A stretch of 64,000 nt of DNA. It comes from Caryophanales bacterium UBA6865. Its GTDB lineage: Bacteria > Bacillota_I > Bacilli_A > RFN20 > CAG-826. The stretch's first letter is position 1. Every line of letters starts with the position of its first letter. A program made the position numbers and the translations under genes. The notes beneath the pieces are model-generated. The model was not told the origin of the DNA. It saw only the letters and a program-made list of their open reading frames with translations, and ran no database searches. Positions 52,644 through 63,172 of this stretch are shown piece after piece. The stretch is from the NCBI GenBank assembly GCA_002449265.1, contig DKCV01000029.1, positions 1-64,000 on the forward strand. The letters run 5' to 3'.

Positions 52644-53540
52644 TTATTCTAAGTGTTCTCTCCAATTGGGAACAAAACGATTGTCACGAAGCATCGCTAT
52701 TTCTTCTTTATAAGGATAAATCGTCTTTTTCCCTTCGCTTATCGTTGGGGTTTCTAATATTTTTGGTAGGTCAATTAAGCGTGGATTCTTCACCCAATTT
52801 TCTAAAGTCTTGAAACCGATTGTGCCATAGCCAATATTATCATGACGGTCTTTATGAGAACCACGTTCGTTTTTGGAATCATTAAGGTGAATCACTTTTA
52901 AGGCGGATAGTCCGATAATGTGATCAAATTCATCAAGTGTACCGTCTACATCGTTCACATCATAGCCAGCATCATTAATATGACAAGTATCTAGACATAC
53001 TCCGATTCTATCTTTTCTTTTTACTCCATCGATTATCGCTTTGATTTCTTCAAAGCTAGAACCAATCTCGCTTCCTTTTCCGGCCATAGTTTCTAGACAA
53101 ATTGTCACATCAGTATCATCTACATCAAAAACCTCGTTCAAACCGTCGATCACATAACGAATCCCTTTTTCTTTTGCTTCACCCACGCTACTTCCGGGAT
53201 GAAGGACAAGATTCTTCAAAGAAAAATCATGGACGCGTTTTAGCTCATCGATCAAAAAGGATTTCGCTAAAGATCTAGTCTCTTCTTTTAAAGGATTCGC
53301 TAGATTAATGATGTAGGGCGCATGGACAATGATTTTGCTCTCATTAATGCCCATTTGTCTTAAGAAAGCACGTCCTTCTTCAATCCGAAGGGAGGAAGTA
53401 GGAAGACGCCGAGTGTTTTGAGGGGCTCCTGTATAAAACATAAAGGTGTTTTCGCCCCAAGCGTAGGCTTGTTTCACCGTCCCTAAATAAAATTCAGGGG
53501 CGCTTAAAGAAAGATGGCTTCCTAAATAGATGGTATCCAT
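52644..53540 (-). CDS. nfo: endonuclease IV
   Basis: Zinc-dependent AP endonuclease of base excision repair, 298 residues. The TIM-barrel metal ligands are seen in LGSHLSLS, NLVLHPGS, ICLETMAGKGSEIG, GVCLDTCHINDAGYD and the closing HLNDSKNERGSHKDRHDNIGYG. It overlaps the DEAD-box gene by one base (TAATG), so both come from one message. It could act after the hypoxanthine-DNA glycosylase at the window start. Confidence 0.96.
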   Translation of the reverse strand: MDTIYLGSHLSLSAPEFYLGTVKQAYAWGENTFMFYTGAPQNTRRLPTSSLRIEEGRAFLRQMGINESKIIVHAPYIINLANPLKEETRSLAKSFLIDELKRVHDFSLKNLVLHPGSSVGEAKEKGIRYVIDGLNEVFDVDDTDVTICLETMAGKGSEIGSSFEEIKAIIDGVKRKDRIGVCLDTCHINDAGYDVNDVDGTLDEFDHIIGLSALKVIHLNDSKNERGSHKDRHDNIGYGTIGFKTLENWVKNPRLIDLPKILETPTISEGKKTIYPYKEEIAMLRDNRFVPNWREHLE

Positions 53541-54916
53541 TATGATTCGTTGTCCTTTCTAGCTTCTGAACGGAATTTTTTCTCGAGTTCCTTACGAACG
53601 CTTTTTTGAATTGCTTTACGGCGATATTTACGTTTGACTTTTTCAATCGCTAGTTTCTCTTTCTTTTTATAGCCAGGCTTAACGATTTTGCCACGATGTC
53701 TAGCTTTTGCGATTTTGATTTCTTTTTGTTCTTCTTCGTTTTGGAAGGCTTTTTTCTTACGCAGCTTCTCTTTGGGGAGTAATCCAACTGGATCTTTTTT
53801 TAGTTCTTCGTTTCGCAAAGAATAAAAGTCAAATTTGACGCCTGTACCGATTAAGGCAAGAGGGAGTTTATTACTATCATCATCGTAAAAAACCCAAGAA
53901 TCCCCTTCTTTTCCAAATCGTCCTGTTCTACCAGCCCGATGATGATAGAACTCTAAATCATTTGGCAAATCGACGGAAATAACATCGCTTACATCCGGAA
54001 TATCCATTCCGCGGCTTAATAAGTCGCTAGAAACAATGATGGGGGCTTTATTTTCTCGAATCGCCCGCAAAGCTTTCTTGCGGTTTCTTTCATCTAAATC
54101 GCCAGAAAAATAAATCGTATCGAATCCTTCTCCAACTAAAAAACGGTTGATCTGCCCTACTTTTTCTTTGGTGCTTGCAAAAACAATGCACAAATAAGGA
54201 CGGCGGATTTTTAAAAAAGAAAGAAGCGCATCGGTCAGTGGCCGATGTTTAATGTCAACTAAATGGTGACGGACGCTACTTGCAGTATTAACTTCTTCGT
54301 TTTCGTATTCAAAATCGCTTTTCACAAATCGATTTAGCTCATCTTTTAGGTTTTGCTTTAACGTTGCAGAGAAAACAAGAATTTGGGGTTCCCCAAGAAT
54401 GGAAAACAAAGAGGCAATATCTTCAAAATAGCCTAAATCTAGAAGCATATCCGCTTCATCCAAGACAACAGTCCTCACATTATTTAAGGAAAGTAGATGC
54501 TGCTCTACTAAAATATCGTGGAGACGGCCTGGTGTTCCAATGACAATTTGGGGAGCAACGCTTAATCCTTCAACATTCTGGTTGACTTCGCTTTCGCTTG
54601 TGAACAAACGAACTTTTAATTTAGGGTAAAAACGAATAAAGGCGCGGGCAAATTCATACGTTTGGCGAGCTAATTCCCTTGTAGGACAAATGATAATGTC
54701 TTGAACTCGCTCTAAATTCATATCTAGTTTGGCGAGAATGGGTATTAAATAAGCATGCGTTTTCCCGCTTCCTGTCGCACTTTGGGCAAGGAGAGATTTC
54801 CCTCTAAGCGCTCTAGGAATAACAACGCTTTGAACTTTCGAGGGTTCTTTATAACCGAGTTTTTCTAGCGCGTTAATGAGACTTGACGATAAATTGAATG
54901 CTTTAAAAGATGCCAT
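53540..54916 (-). CDS. DEAD-box RNA helicase
   Basis: ATP-dependent RNA helicase of 458 residues, CshB-like by size and tail. Q motif around PSKVQSVVIP, motif I AQSATGSGKTH (45-54), motif II VLDEAD, motif III SAT, motif VI HRAGRTGRFG. The last about 75 residues are strongly basic, as in helicases that act on ribosomal precursors or at low temperature. The - strand TATAAT (54927-54932) is 10 nt before the ATG. It is divergent from ispH across 62 bp. Confidence 0.94.
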   Translation of the reverse strand: MASFKAFNLSSSLINALEKLGYKEPSKVQSVVIPRALRGKSLLAQSATGSGKTHAYLIPILAKLDMNLERVQDIIICPTRELARQTYEFARAFIRFYPKLKVRLFTSESEVNQNVEGLSVAPQIVIGTPGRLHDILVEQHLLSLNNVRTVVLDEADMLLDLGYFEDIASLFSILGEPQILVFSATLKQNLKDELNRFVKSDFEYENEEVNTASSVRHHLVDIKHRPLTDALLSFLKIRRPYLCIVFASTKEKVGQINRFLVGEGFDTIYFSGDLDERNRKKALRAIRENKAPIIVSSDLLSRGMDIPDVSDVISVDLPNDLEFYHHRAGRTGRFGKEGDSWVFYDDDSNKLPLALIGTGVKFDFYSLRNEELKKDPVGLLPKEKLRKKKAFQNEEEQKEIKIAKARHRGKIVKPGYKKKEKLAIEKVKRKYRRKAIQKSVRKELEKKFRSEARKDNES

Positions 54917-54926
54917 AACGCATAAA

Positions 54927-54932
54927 ATTATA
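54927..54932 (-). promoter_or_regulatory. -10 box of the DEAD-box helicase-nfo operon
   Basis: TATAAT on the - strand, 10 nt before the ATG, leaving almost no leader and no ribosome binding site. Confidence 0.5.
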
Positions 54933-54966
54933 GTGTTTTTTCTCGGTCCTTTCTAGCCTTATGGAC

Positions 54967-54972
54967 TATAAT
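54967..54972 (+). promoter_or_regulatory. -10 box 6 nt before ispH
   Basis: TATAAT, six bases, then ATG 54979. No -35 or Shine-Dalgarno. Candidate leaderless start; it rules out ATG 54961, which would lie in the promoter. Confidence 0.55.
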
Positions 54973-54978
54973 ACGAGT

Positions 54979-55854
54979 ATGAAAATTTTTACGTTAGAAC
55001 CCCATTCGTATTGTGAAGGTGTCACAAAAGCCTTTTTGCTCGCAAAAAAAGCAAAGAAAGAACACCCTAACCAAAAAATATATCTTCTTGGATCGCTCGT
55101 ACATAACGAAGATGCCGTAAACGAACTCACGAAAGATGGTTTTATCTTAATCGACGAAAGAAAAGAAGATTTCCGTTCTTCTTTGAACGAGATTCCAGTT
55201 GGTTCAATCGTCATATTTTCCGCGCATGGTCACCCCGAAGATTACAATGAGATTGCTAAAAATAAACAGCTTCTCGTTTACGATGCGACATGCGAGAAAG
55301 TGAAAAAGAACCTAGAAGCAATCGCTTATTTTGTTCACGCGGGTCGCGAAGTGATTTTTTTAGGTGAGAAAAATCATTTAGAAGCAGTTGCTGCTTTATC
55401 CTATGGCGAAAAAGTTCATTTTTTAGACGCGAAAAGATTGTCGGAATTTGATTTCTCCCTTGTGAAAGATAAGGCTCCAGCTTTTCTCACCCAAACAACC
55501 ATGAGCGAGGATGATGTCCGTGAAGCTGGAAAATTTATTCTTGAAAAGATTCCTGCCGCTTTCGTTATGGATGGCCGCTGCGAAAGCACAAAAAAACGCC
55601 AATTTAATTTTTATTTGGCGCCGAGAGAAGCCGATATCATTATTGTTTTAGGTTCCTTAACAAGCAATAACACCATGAAGCTTGTCTCTATTGCAAAAGA
55701 ATCTCATCCTGACGCTAGGGTTTTCCGTGCGCGGAACTTAGATGAACTCCAAAAATTCAATTTGTCCCCTTATCATTACGCGATTCTTGCTAGCGGAGCC
55801 TCAACATCCCCTTCCGTTTATAATGCATGCTTAGAATACTTAAAAAGCCTTTAA
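54979..55854 (+). CDS. ispH: 4-hydroxy-3-methylbut-2-enyl diphosphate reductase
   Basis: Final MEP-pathway enzyme, an iron-sulfur protein making IPP and DMAPP. The 291-residue product starts MKIFTLEPHSYCEGVTKA with the first cluster Cys; the second is in YDATCEKVKK and the third in GRCESTKKRQ (canonical NTICxAT is altered). FSAHGHPEDY and the C-terminal SGASTSPSVYN are present. Its stop directly abuts the trmK stop within the palindrome CTTTAATTAAAG. Confidence 0.94.
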   Translation: MKIFTLEPHSYCEGVTKAFLLAKKAKKEHPNQKIYLLGSLVHNEDAVNELTKDGFILIDERKEDFRSSLNEIPVGSIVIFSAHGHPEDYNEIAKNKQLLVYDATCEKVKKNLEAIAYFVHAGREVIFLGEKNHLEAVAALSYGEKVHFLDAKRLSEFDFSLVKDKAPAFLTQTTMSEDDVREAGKFILEKIPAAFVMDGRCESTKKRQFNFYLAPREADIIIVLGSLTSNNTMKLVSIAKESHPDARVFRARNLDELQKFNLSPYHYAILASGASTSPSVYNACLEYLKSL

Positions 55855-56529
55855 TTAAAGAACGTTATGTTTGATGAGGTTGATTTCTTTTTCTAATTCT
55901 TCTTTTACGGAAAAAGATAAATTCTGTTGCATCAAAATCGCTTCTTTTGTTTTTAATAATGAAAGAAAATAAGTCCGCCAAGCCTTACTTTTACGAGTAA
56001 TTTCAATTGGTCCGAAATAGCATTCGAGCGGAGAATACCCTATAGGATGATGAATGTTTTTAAACCGATAAACGCAATAAGGTTTCTCTTTATCATAGAA
56101 AAAAGAATCCTCAATCGCTAAAAAACCAATATCGCCGAGTTTTTCTAAAAGAAAGGGATATTCGCGATGCGCATCAATCACTAGATAGGAAACATTAACG
56201 AGTTTTTCGGGGTGAGAAAGAAGAATAGAAGAAATAAGCTCTCCCCCCATTCCAGCGAGAATCACTTCGTTCACATCGTTTGGAATAGGAGCAATTCCAT
56301 ACCCTAAAGAACAAAGAATTTCCTTTTCGAATCCAGCTTCTTTAATTGCACTTTGCATGCGCTTATAAGGACCGATTTTATTTTCGACAGCGAATGCGTG
56401 CTTCACAATACCTCGCGAAATAAGCTCAATCGGAACTAAGGCGTGATCGCTACCGATATCGGCAGGATATGAATCTTTGCCCACAAAACTAATAATCGTC
56501 TCTAAACGCCTAGAAAGCTTACTTGTCAT
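55855..56529 (-). CDS. trmK: tRNA (adenine-N1)-methyltransferase TrmK
   Basis: SAM-dependent enzyme methylating A22 of tRNA. The 224-residue protein has the SAM-binding start ADIGSDHALVPIELI and the motif VILAGMGGELISSIL, then the helical C-terminal domain of the family. It overlaps the second sigma factor gene by one base. The rpoD-trmK order is known from Bacillus (sigA-yqfN). Confidence 0.94.
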   Translation of the reverse strand: MTSKLSRRLETIISFVGKDSYPADIGSDHALVPIELISRGIVKHAFAVENKIGPYKRMQSAIKEAGFEKEILCSLGYGIAPIPNDVNEVILAGMGGELISSILLSHPEKLVNVSYLVIDAHREYPFLLEKLGDIGFLAIEDSFFYDKEKPYCVYRFKNIHHPIGYSPLECYFGPIEITRKSKAWRTYFLSLLKTKEAILMQQNLSFSVKEELEKEINLIKHNVL

Positions 56530-57614
56530 TATCGAATAGCCTCTTTCATCTTCCGTAAGGCACGTTCCTTGATTTGACGGATTCTTTCGCGAGAGACATG
56601 GTAATCTTTAGCGATTGTTTCTCCATCCTCTTTTTTCTTCCCAGAAATGCCGTAGATGCGGGTGATAATATCTTTTTCTTGCGCGTTCAATGCATTTAGT
56701 CCTTCAGCGATTTGGCGCATATTGTCTTCCAAATCAAGTGACTTAGTGATATCTGGCTCACTTTCTTCATCCGCTTCAAAATCGGATAGTTCCCCATCTT
56801 CATCATCACCAACTTTTTCATTTAAAGAAACGATAGGCATTTTGTAAAAGGAATCTAATTCTTTAATCATCTCGCTTGTCCATTCTGGATAGGCGGCGAT
56901 GAGCTCTTCGTCTGTTGGTTCTCTTGATAAAGCGATAGCGAGTTCCGCGCGGTTCTTTTTTAATCGGGCAATATCTTGAGCTTTATGATTTGGAATGTGG
57001 ATCGAATTTTTAGAATCGTTAATCCCACGATTGATACTTTGCTTGATCCACCAAGTCGCATAGGTAGAGAACTTAAAGCCTTTCGTGTAATCGAATTTAT
57101 CAACGGCGCGAATCAATCCTTCGTTCCCGTTTTGAATCAAATCACCAAACGGAACATCACTTCGGTTATAGTGAGAAGCGATACTTACCACGAGACGAAG
57201 ATTGGAAGTGATTAATTTTTCTCGCGCTTTTTTGCCTTCACTCACAAGATTTTTTAGTTCTTTTTCATCGCTTTTATCGCTAAGCAAAGCAACTTCCGCT
57301 TTTTTGCCAAGTTCCATCGCTTTCCCTAACGTTATTTCTTCTTCCTTGCTCAAAATCGGGTATTTGCCCATTTCAGAAAGATAAAGGGCCACAGAATCGC
57401 TACTCGAAGTAACATTACTAGAAAGAATCGGTTCATCAACTAGTTTGATTCCTTTCTCATCTAGGTAATCAACTAACGAATCGTATTCATCTTCACTTAG
57501 CGAAAGCTCATCAGAAAGGTCCAAAAGAAGATTACAAGAAAGAAAGCCTTTCTTCTTATAAAGAATTAAGGCTTCTTCCTTTGCTTTTTCGAGTGGTTTC
57601 TTCGCTTGCTCCAT
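56529..57614 (-). CDS. second RpoD-family sigma factor
   Basis: A 361-residue sigma-70 factor right behind rpoD. It keeps a region 1.1-like start (LSEDEYDSLVDYL), region 2 (SNLRLVVSIASHY, DLIQNGNEGLIRAVDKFDYTKGFKFSTYATWWIKQ), region 3 and region 4.2 (HVSRERIRQIKERALRKM). It differs from the first factor where promoters are read: region 2.4 is NRGINDSKNSIHIPNHK instead of TRAIADQARTIRIPVHM, and the region 4 helix preceding 4.2 is unlike. I infer a tandem duplicate with altered promoter choice, a group 2-like sigma. Conditions of use are unknown. Confidence 0.88.
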   Translation of the reverse strand: MEQAKKPLEKAKEEALILYKKKGFLSCNLLLDLSDELSLSEDEYDSLVDYLDEKGIKLVDEPILSSNVTSSSDSVALYLSEMGKYPILSKEEEITLGKAMELGKKAEVALLSDKSDEKELKNLVSEGKKAREKLITSNLRLVVSIASHYNRSDVPFGDLIQNGNEGLIRAVDKFDYTKGFKFSTYATWWIKQSINRGINDSKNSIHIPNHKAQDIARLKKNRAELAIALSREPTDEELIAAYPEWTSEMIKELDSFYKMPIVSLNEKVGDDEDGELSDFEADEESEPDITKSLDLEDNMRQIAEGLNALNAQEKDIITRIYGISGKKKEDGETIAKDYHVSRERIRQIKERALRKMKEAIR

Positions 57615-57617
57615 AAT

Positions 57618-59051
57618 TTATTTTTTCGAGGTGTCAGGTCCGTTCATGGTAAAGGTATCGCGGTAATCACCTAATTTCTTGGCTCTAGTTGGATGGCGGA
57701 GTTTACGAATCGCCTTCGCTTCGATTTGACGAATTCTTTCTCTTGTTACGCCGAATTCTTTTCCAACTTCTTCTAACGTTCTTGGACGGTTATCGTCTAA
57801 CCCGTATCGGAGACGTAAGACTTTCTCTTCACGGTCAGTGAGATCCTTCATGATTTCATAAAGTTCGTCTTTTAATAAAGACTTAGTCGTATATTCTTCA
57901 GGAGATTGTGCTTCTTTGTCTTCAATAAAATCGCCTAAGTGGCTATCGTCTTCTTCACCGATTGGTGTTTCTAAAGAGACAGGTTCCATCGCGATGCGCT
58001 GAATTTCGCGGATTCTTTCTGGAGAAAGGGCACCATCCATTTTGGCGCTGATTTCTTCCGCAGTTGGGTCACGTCCTAATTCTTGGACAAGTTGGCGTTG
58101 AACGCGGGTCATTTTATTGATCGTTTCCACCATATGAACAGGAATACGGATGGTTCTAGCTTGGTCAGCGATTGCACGAGTAATTGCTTGACGAATCCAC
58201 CAAGTCGCATAGGTAGAGAACTTAAAACCTTTTGTGTAATCGAATTTTTCAACGGCTTTAATTAAGCCCATATTTCCTTCTTGAATCAAATCAAGGAAGT
58301 GCATCCCACGTCCGACATAGTGTTTCGCAATTGAAATAACGAGTCGCAAGTTCGCCGTAATCAGTTTGTTTTTGGCGTTTTGCCCATCTTCAACGGTGCA
58401 TTTCGTTAAGAAGATTTCCTTGGTAGGATAATTAAAACGAATTGCTTTGTACCAAGCGTCAAAAGTATCGCTTCCACCATTCTTGGCGTATTCATCGTAG
58501 AATTCATGAAGTTTTTCCATGGCTTCATCACCGCTAGCGATTTGTTTTGCTAATTCGGTTTCCTCTTTGGCATTTAATAGATTGACCTTTCCAATCTCTT
58601 TTAAATACATCTTAACGGAGTCATTGACTTTAACTTCGCCGGATTGAAGCTTGCTAAAATCATCGATGGCTTCGACTTCGTCTTTTTCTGCGCTTTCGTC
58701 ACTAAGCTCTTCATCGGCTTCCATTTCTTGATTTTGTTTTTCTAAATCAATTTCGCCGACATCGGCATCGTCTAAAGAGGTTTCTTCTTCATCACCGACG
58801 ATTTTAATGCCGCTATTTTGGAAAAAATCGATTAATCCTTCATAATCGTCTTCGCTTAAATCGTATTTGCTGGTAAGGTCCATGATTTCGCCTTGGTCGA
58901 GAGACCCTTTTTCCTTGCCGCGTTTAAGCAAGTCTTTCTTTAAATCTGCGATGATTTTGTTTTCTTCGTTTTCTTCATCGTCAATCAAGAATTCTTCATC
59001 TTCCATTTCGATTTCTTCATTTTCGGAAATCTTTTTCGCTTTCTTTGCCAT
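57618..59051 (-). CDS. rpoD: primary RNA polymerase sigma factor RpoD/SigA
   Basis: Housekeeping sigma factor of 477 residues. Acidic N-terminal region with a 1.1-like segment (KYDLSEDDYEGLIDFF), region 1.2 (VKMYLKEIGKVNLL), region 2 with DLIQEGNMGLIKAVEKF and the canonical 2.4 RQAITRAIADQARTIRIPVHM, region 3, and region 4.2 VTRERIRQIEAKAIRKLRHP. It lies between dnaG and the second sigma gene in the classic macromolecular synthesis operon order. GAGGAGA lies before the ATG. Confidence 0.97.
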   Translation of the reverse strand: MAKKAKKISENEEIEMEDEEFLIDDEENEENKIIADLKKDLLKRGKEKGSLDQGEIMDLTSKYDLSEDDYEGLIDFFQNSGIKIVGDEEETSLDDADVGEIDLEKQNQEMEADEELSDESAEKDEVEAIDDFSKLQSGEVKVNDSVKMYLKEIGKVNLLNAKEETELAKQIASGDEAMEKLHEFYDEYAKNGGSDTFDAWYKAIRFNYPTKEIFLTKCTVEDGQNAKNKLITANLRLVISIAKHYVGRGMHFLDLIQEGNMGLIKAVEKFDYTKGFKFSTYATWWIRQAITRAIADQARTIRIPVHMVETINKMTRVQRQLVQELGRDPTAEEISAKMDGALSPERIREIQRIAMEPVSLETPIGEEDDSHLGDFIEDKEAQSPEEYTTKSLLKDELYEIMKDLTDREEKVLRLRYGLDDNRPRTLEEVGKEFGVTRERIRQIEAKAIRKLRHPTRAKKLGDYRDTFTMNGPDTSKK

Positions 59052-59078
59052 AATTTGTCTCCTCTATTCTATTTACAA

Positions 59079-60899
59079 TCATTTTGTGGAAGGGAACGCT
59101 TTTCCAAGTTCCTCAGCCATTCTTTTGATTAGTTCAATTTTTTCGTTATCGCCACTAGCCTCCTGATAGTCACTTTGAATCTTACGCTTTTCTCGGAAAG
59201 CCTTTCTTTCTTCGGAGATTACCTTGCTAATCGTTTCATACGTTTCGCGGTTCGGGGGCGGATAAACCGTTTCCCCGCTTAAGGAAATCAATGTATCGCG
59301 TAATTCGTTCGCATTTTCAAAACCTTTGCCATCAATTTTGCTAATAAAGGAAGCGATAGAAGATGATTCGCTAGGAGTGTCGATAACAATATCGGCGATT
59401 TTGTTTAAAATAGGATCGTAGAAATTGTCGATATTCTTCTCAAAATAGGTTACCGCATCCTTATAGTAAAGCATGTAATAAAGCATCTCTCGTTCGGCAT
59501 TAAATAGCCTTTGATAGGATTTTCGACTTGACTCCTCTTTATAAAAAGTCGGGGTTTTTACTTCATATGCGCTAGATTCGTCATCACTGCTCATTTGATT
59601 TTGGTTTTTGATGACTTCCCGAAGCTGAATTCGAATCGTTTCAGGCAAATATCCCGTTGCCTTAGCAAGCTTATTGATGTAATTTTCGCGGTCAACTCCA
59701 GCTTGGACGCTAGAAAGGAAGGGCAGGAAATGAAAAAGGGCTTTGCGTTTTTCTTCTGGCGTAGATAAAGAACGGACGTTTAGATAATAGTTCAATTGGA
59801 AATCGAAGGGATCGCTTAAAGAATTCATCGCCTTTTTTAGGGCTTCAGGTCCATCACTTTGGAAGATATCATCTGGATCTCTTTTATCAAGAGGATTAAG
59901 GACTAAGCGGAACGGAATACCGGATTTTTGAAGCGGAGCGATGGCTTTCATCATTCCGATTTGCCCTGGATCATCGCCATCTAAGCAAAGTCGAATTTCA
60001 CAATTCAATTTTCTAAGCAACGAGATTTGCTCTTTCGTTAAGTTCGTGCCCATAAGAGCGACAGCGCTAGGCATATCCGCCTTTCCTAAAGCAATCGTAT
60101 CCATAAAGCCTTCCAATACGTAGACATATCCGTCATGATGGGCATATTTTCTAGCATTATGATAGTTATACAAAAGCTGCCCCTTATGGAAAATCTTCGT
60201 TTCAGGGCTATTGATATATTTCGCGGTGTCCTCTTCTTTTAAACGTCTAGCCGAAAATCCGACAACTTGTCCAAAAGGATCAAAAAGCGGAAAGATTAAT
60301 CTTCCAGCATTAGAATCGCTAGTCCCTTGAGCACGGGCTAAAGCAATCCCGATATCCTCAATAGATTTTAAAGAGTGCCCTTTCGCTTGAAGGTATTGAA
60401 TCGTCTTCTTCCCATCCATTGGAGAATATCCAAGACGATACTTTTCAACATCTTCTTGCGTGATTCCACGTTCTTTCAAATAGTTTCTAGCAGTCTCAGC
60501 TTCGCCAATGGAAAGAGAATATTCATAATAACTTTGAAGGTCATTAATGCAGGAATACAAAGTCTCTAAAGAAGGGTCAACACGTTTTTGGAAAGTCGGC
60601 TTAGACAAGCGCGGATCATGAAAGCCGACTAAATCAGCCAATTTTCTAGCGGCGTCATCGAAACTAATCTTTTCATAGTGCTGAATAAAAGTAATTGCAT
60701 TCCCGCCTTCTCCACAAGAGAAGCATTTATAGATTTGCTTATCTTTAGAAATGTTCAAAGAAGGATGCTTGTCGTCATGAAATGGGCAAAGAGCAACATA
60801 ACTACGCCCTTTTTTAATAACATGAATGTAGGAAGAAATAACGCTGACAATATCAGCTGATTTGAGAAGATTATCAATCACATCTTGTTCAATCATCAT
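59079..60899 (-). CDS. dnaG: DNA primase
   Basis: Primase for lagging-strand synthesis, 606 residues. N-terminal zinc finger C38-P-F-H41 with C59 and C62 (KCFSCGEGGNA), the RNA-polymerase core, a Toprim acidic site VLEGFMDTIAL and LDGDDPGQIG, and a C-terminal helicase-interaction domain. AGGAGGA lies before two consecutive ATGs (60899 and 60896), either of which may be used. It heads dnaG-rpoD-sigma-trmK. Confidence 0.96.
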   Translation of the reverse strand: MMIEQDVIDNLLKSADIVSVISSYIHVIKKGRSYVALCPFHDDKHPSLNISKDKQIYKCFSCGEGGNAITFIQHYEKISFDDAARKLADLVGFHDPRLSKPTFQKRVDPSLETLYSCINDLQSYYEYSLSIGEAETARNYLKERGITQEDVEKYRLGYSPMDGKKTIQYLQAKGHSLKSIEDIGIALARAQGTSDSNAGRLIFPLFDPFGQVVGFSARRLKEEDTAKYINSPETKIFHKGQLLYNYHNARKYAHHDGYVYVLEGFMDTIALGKADMPSAVALMGTNLTKEQISLLRKLNCEIRLCLDGDDPGQIGMMKAIAPLQKSGIPFRLVLNPLDKRDPDDIFQSDGPEALKKAMNSLSDPFDFQLNYYLNVRSLSTPEEKRKALFHFLPFLSSVQAGVDRENYINKLAKATGYLPETIRIQLREVIKNQNQMSSDDESSAYEVKTPTFYKEESSRKSYQRLFNAEREMLYYMLYYKDAVTYFEKNIDNFYDPILNKIADIVIDTPSESSSIASFISKIDGKGFENANELRDTLISLSGETVYPPPNRETYETISKVISEERKAFREKRKIQSDYQEASGDNEKIELIKRMAEELGKAFPSTK

Positions 60900-60920
60900 T
60901 ATTCCTCCTATTCTTTCTTA

Positions 60921-60939
60921 TATATTACAAAGTAATATA
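60921..60939. repeat. inverted repeat in the dnaG leader
   Basis: TATATTAC-AAA-GTAATATA, a perfect 8-bp inverted repeat about 25 nt upstream of dnaG, close to a possible - strand promoter (TTAAAA, 16 nt, TATATT). It could be an operator or a leader hairpin. Confidence 0.45.
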
Positions 60940-60983
60940 AATATACTAAATTTCGACTATGTTTTAACTACTTATCACCTAAT

Positions 60984-62363
<1,380 letters not shown>

Positions 62364-62401
62364 AAAATCAAACAAAAAACCTTTCTTTTTAGAACCTAAG
62401 T

Positions 62402-62429
62402 ATTTTAGATTCATAGAAAAGATTGTCAA
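62402..62429 (-). promoter_or_regulatory. consensus promoter of glyQS
   Basis: On the - strand TTGACA (62424-62429), 16-nt spacer, TAAAAT (62402-62407). Transcription would start near 62395, leaving a leader of about 30 nt, too short for a T-box. Confidence 0.8.
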
Positions 62430-62446
62430 CCTATTATGAGTGAACT

Positions 62447-63172
62447 TTAGTAACAGGCAGAAAGGGTCTTTAGGGTTTTAAAGGCGATTCCTAAATTATG
62501 GGAGATATATTCAGCAAGATCTTCGATGATTTCTAGACATTCTTGATCAAGAAAGGCCACACGCGTAAAATCAGAAACTTTGCAGCGGAAAATATAGCGA
62601 TAAATCGATAGATAGCGGGCGTTCATTTTCTTCATAGCAAGAGGATCTTCATTTTCGCAAACAAACCCCCCTTCTTCGAAATCAACGCCGATAATGCCTA
62701 CTTTTTTGCGACAATACACGCATTCATCAACATCTAATCCGTAGCCTTCTAATTCGATGTAGCGAGCGAACAATAATAGAGCCGAAGTTAAAGGCGAGAA
62801 ACCTTTTTTAATCGATTCCATCGCTTCTTCTAACCACAAATACGCTTCTTGGGCGATATCTTCCATAACAAGCTTGCTACTGATTTCGGCAATAAAAGAG
62901 AGGGAAGACATTAATTTTAAGTCATCGCGATAAGATGGCGCTTGTAAGCATTTCCCCTCTTTTAGGGTCCAGGAATCGTTAAAGCTTTCCAAAAAACAAG
63001 ATGAATAAGAAAGTAAAAGCAAACAAGAAGCGTTTTTGCTCGTTATCTTTTTTGCCCCACGTGCACGGAAAGAAATTAGTCCCTCCCTAGTTAAAAAAGT
63101 GACGATAAGATCATTTTCTTTATATTGGCTAAGATGAATGACATAGCCTTCAACTAACTTAGTCTCCTTCAT
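62447..63172 (-). CDS. recO: DNA repair protein RecO
   Basis: Mediator of RecA loading in the RecFOR pathway, 241 residues from ATG 63172. OB-fold start KLVEGYVIHLSQYKENDLIVTFLTREGLISFRARGAKK, helical middle, and a zinc-finger-like DECVYC that lacks a clear second CxxC (only VCEN follows). The ATG overlaps the end of era by 14 bases; a TTG 15 nt upstream is less likely. The era-recO-glyS order is known from Firmicutes. Confidence 0.92.
   Translation of the reverse strand: MKETKLVEGYVIHLSQYKENDLIVTFLTREGLISFRARGAKKITSKNASCLLLLSYSSCFLESFNDSWTLKEGKCLQAPSYRDDLKLMSSLSFIAEISSKLVMEDIAQEAYLWLEEAMESIKKGFSPLTSALLLFARYIELEGYGLDVDECVYCRKKVGIIGVDFEEGGFVCENEDPLAMKKMNARYLSIYRYIFRCKVSDFTRVAFLDQECLEIIEDLAEYISHNLGIAFKTLKTLSACY

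Noticed and set aside
62364..62429. N-terminal extension of glyQS by 22 residues
   Set aside because: It lies over the TTGACA-16-TAAAAT promoter, so it would not be transcribed in full.
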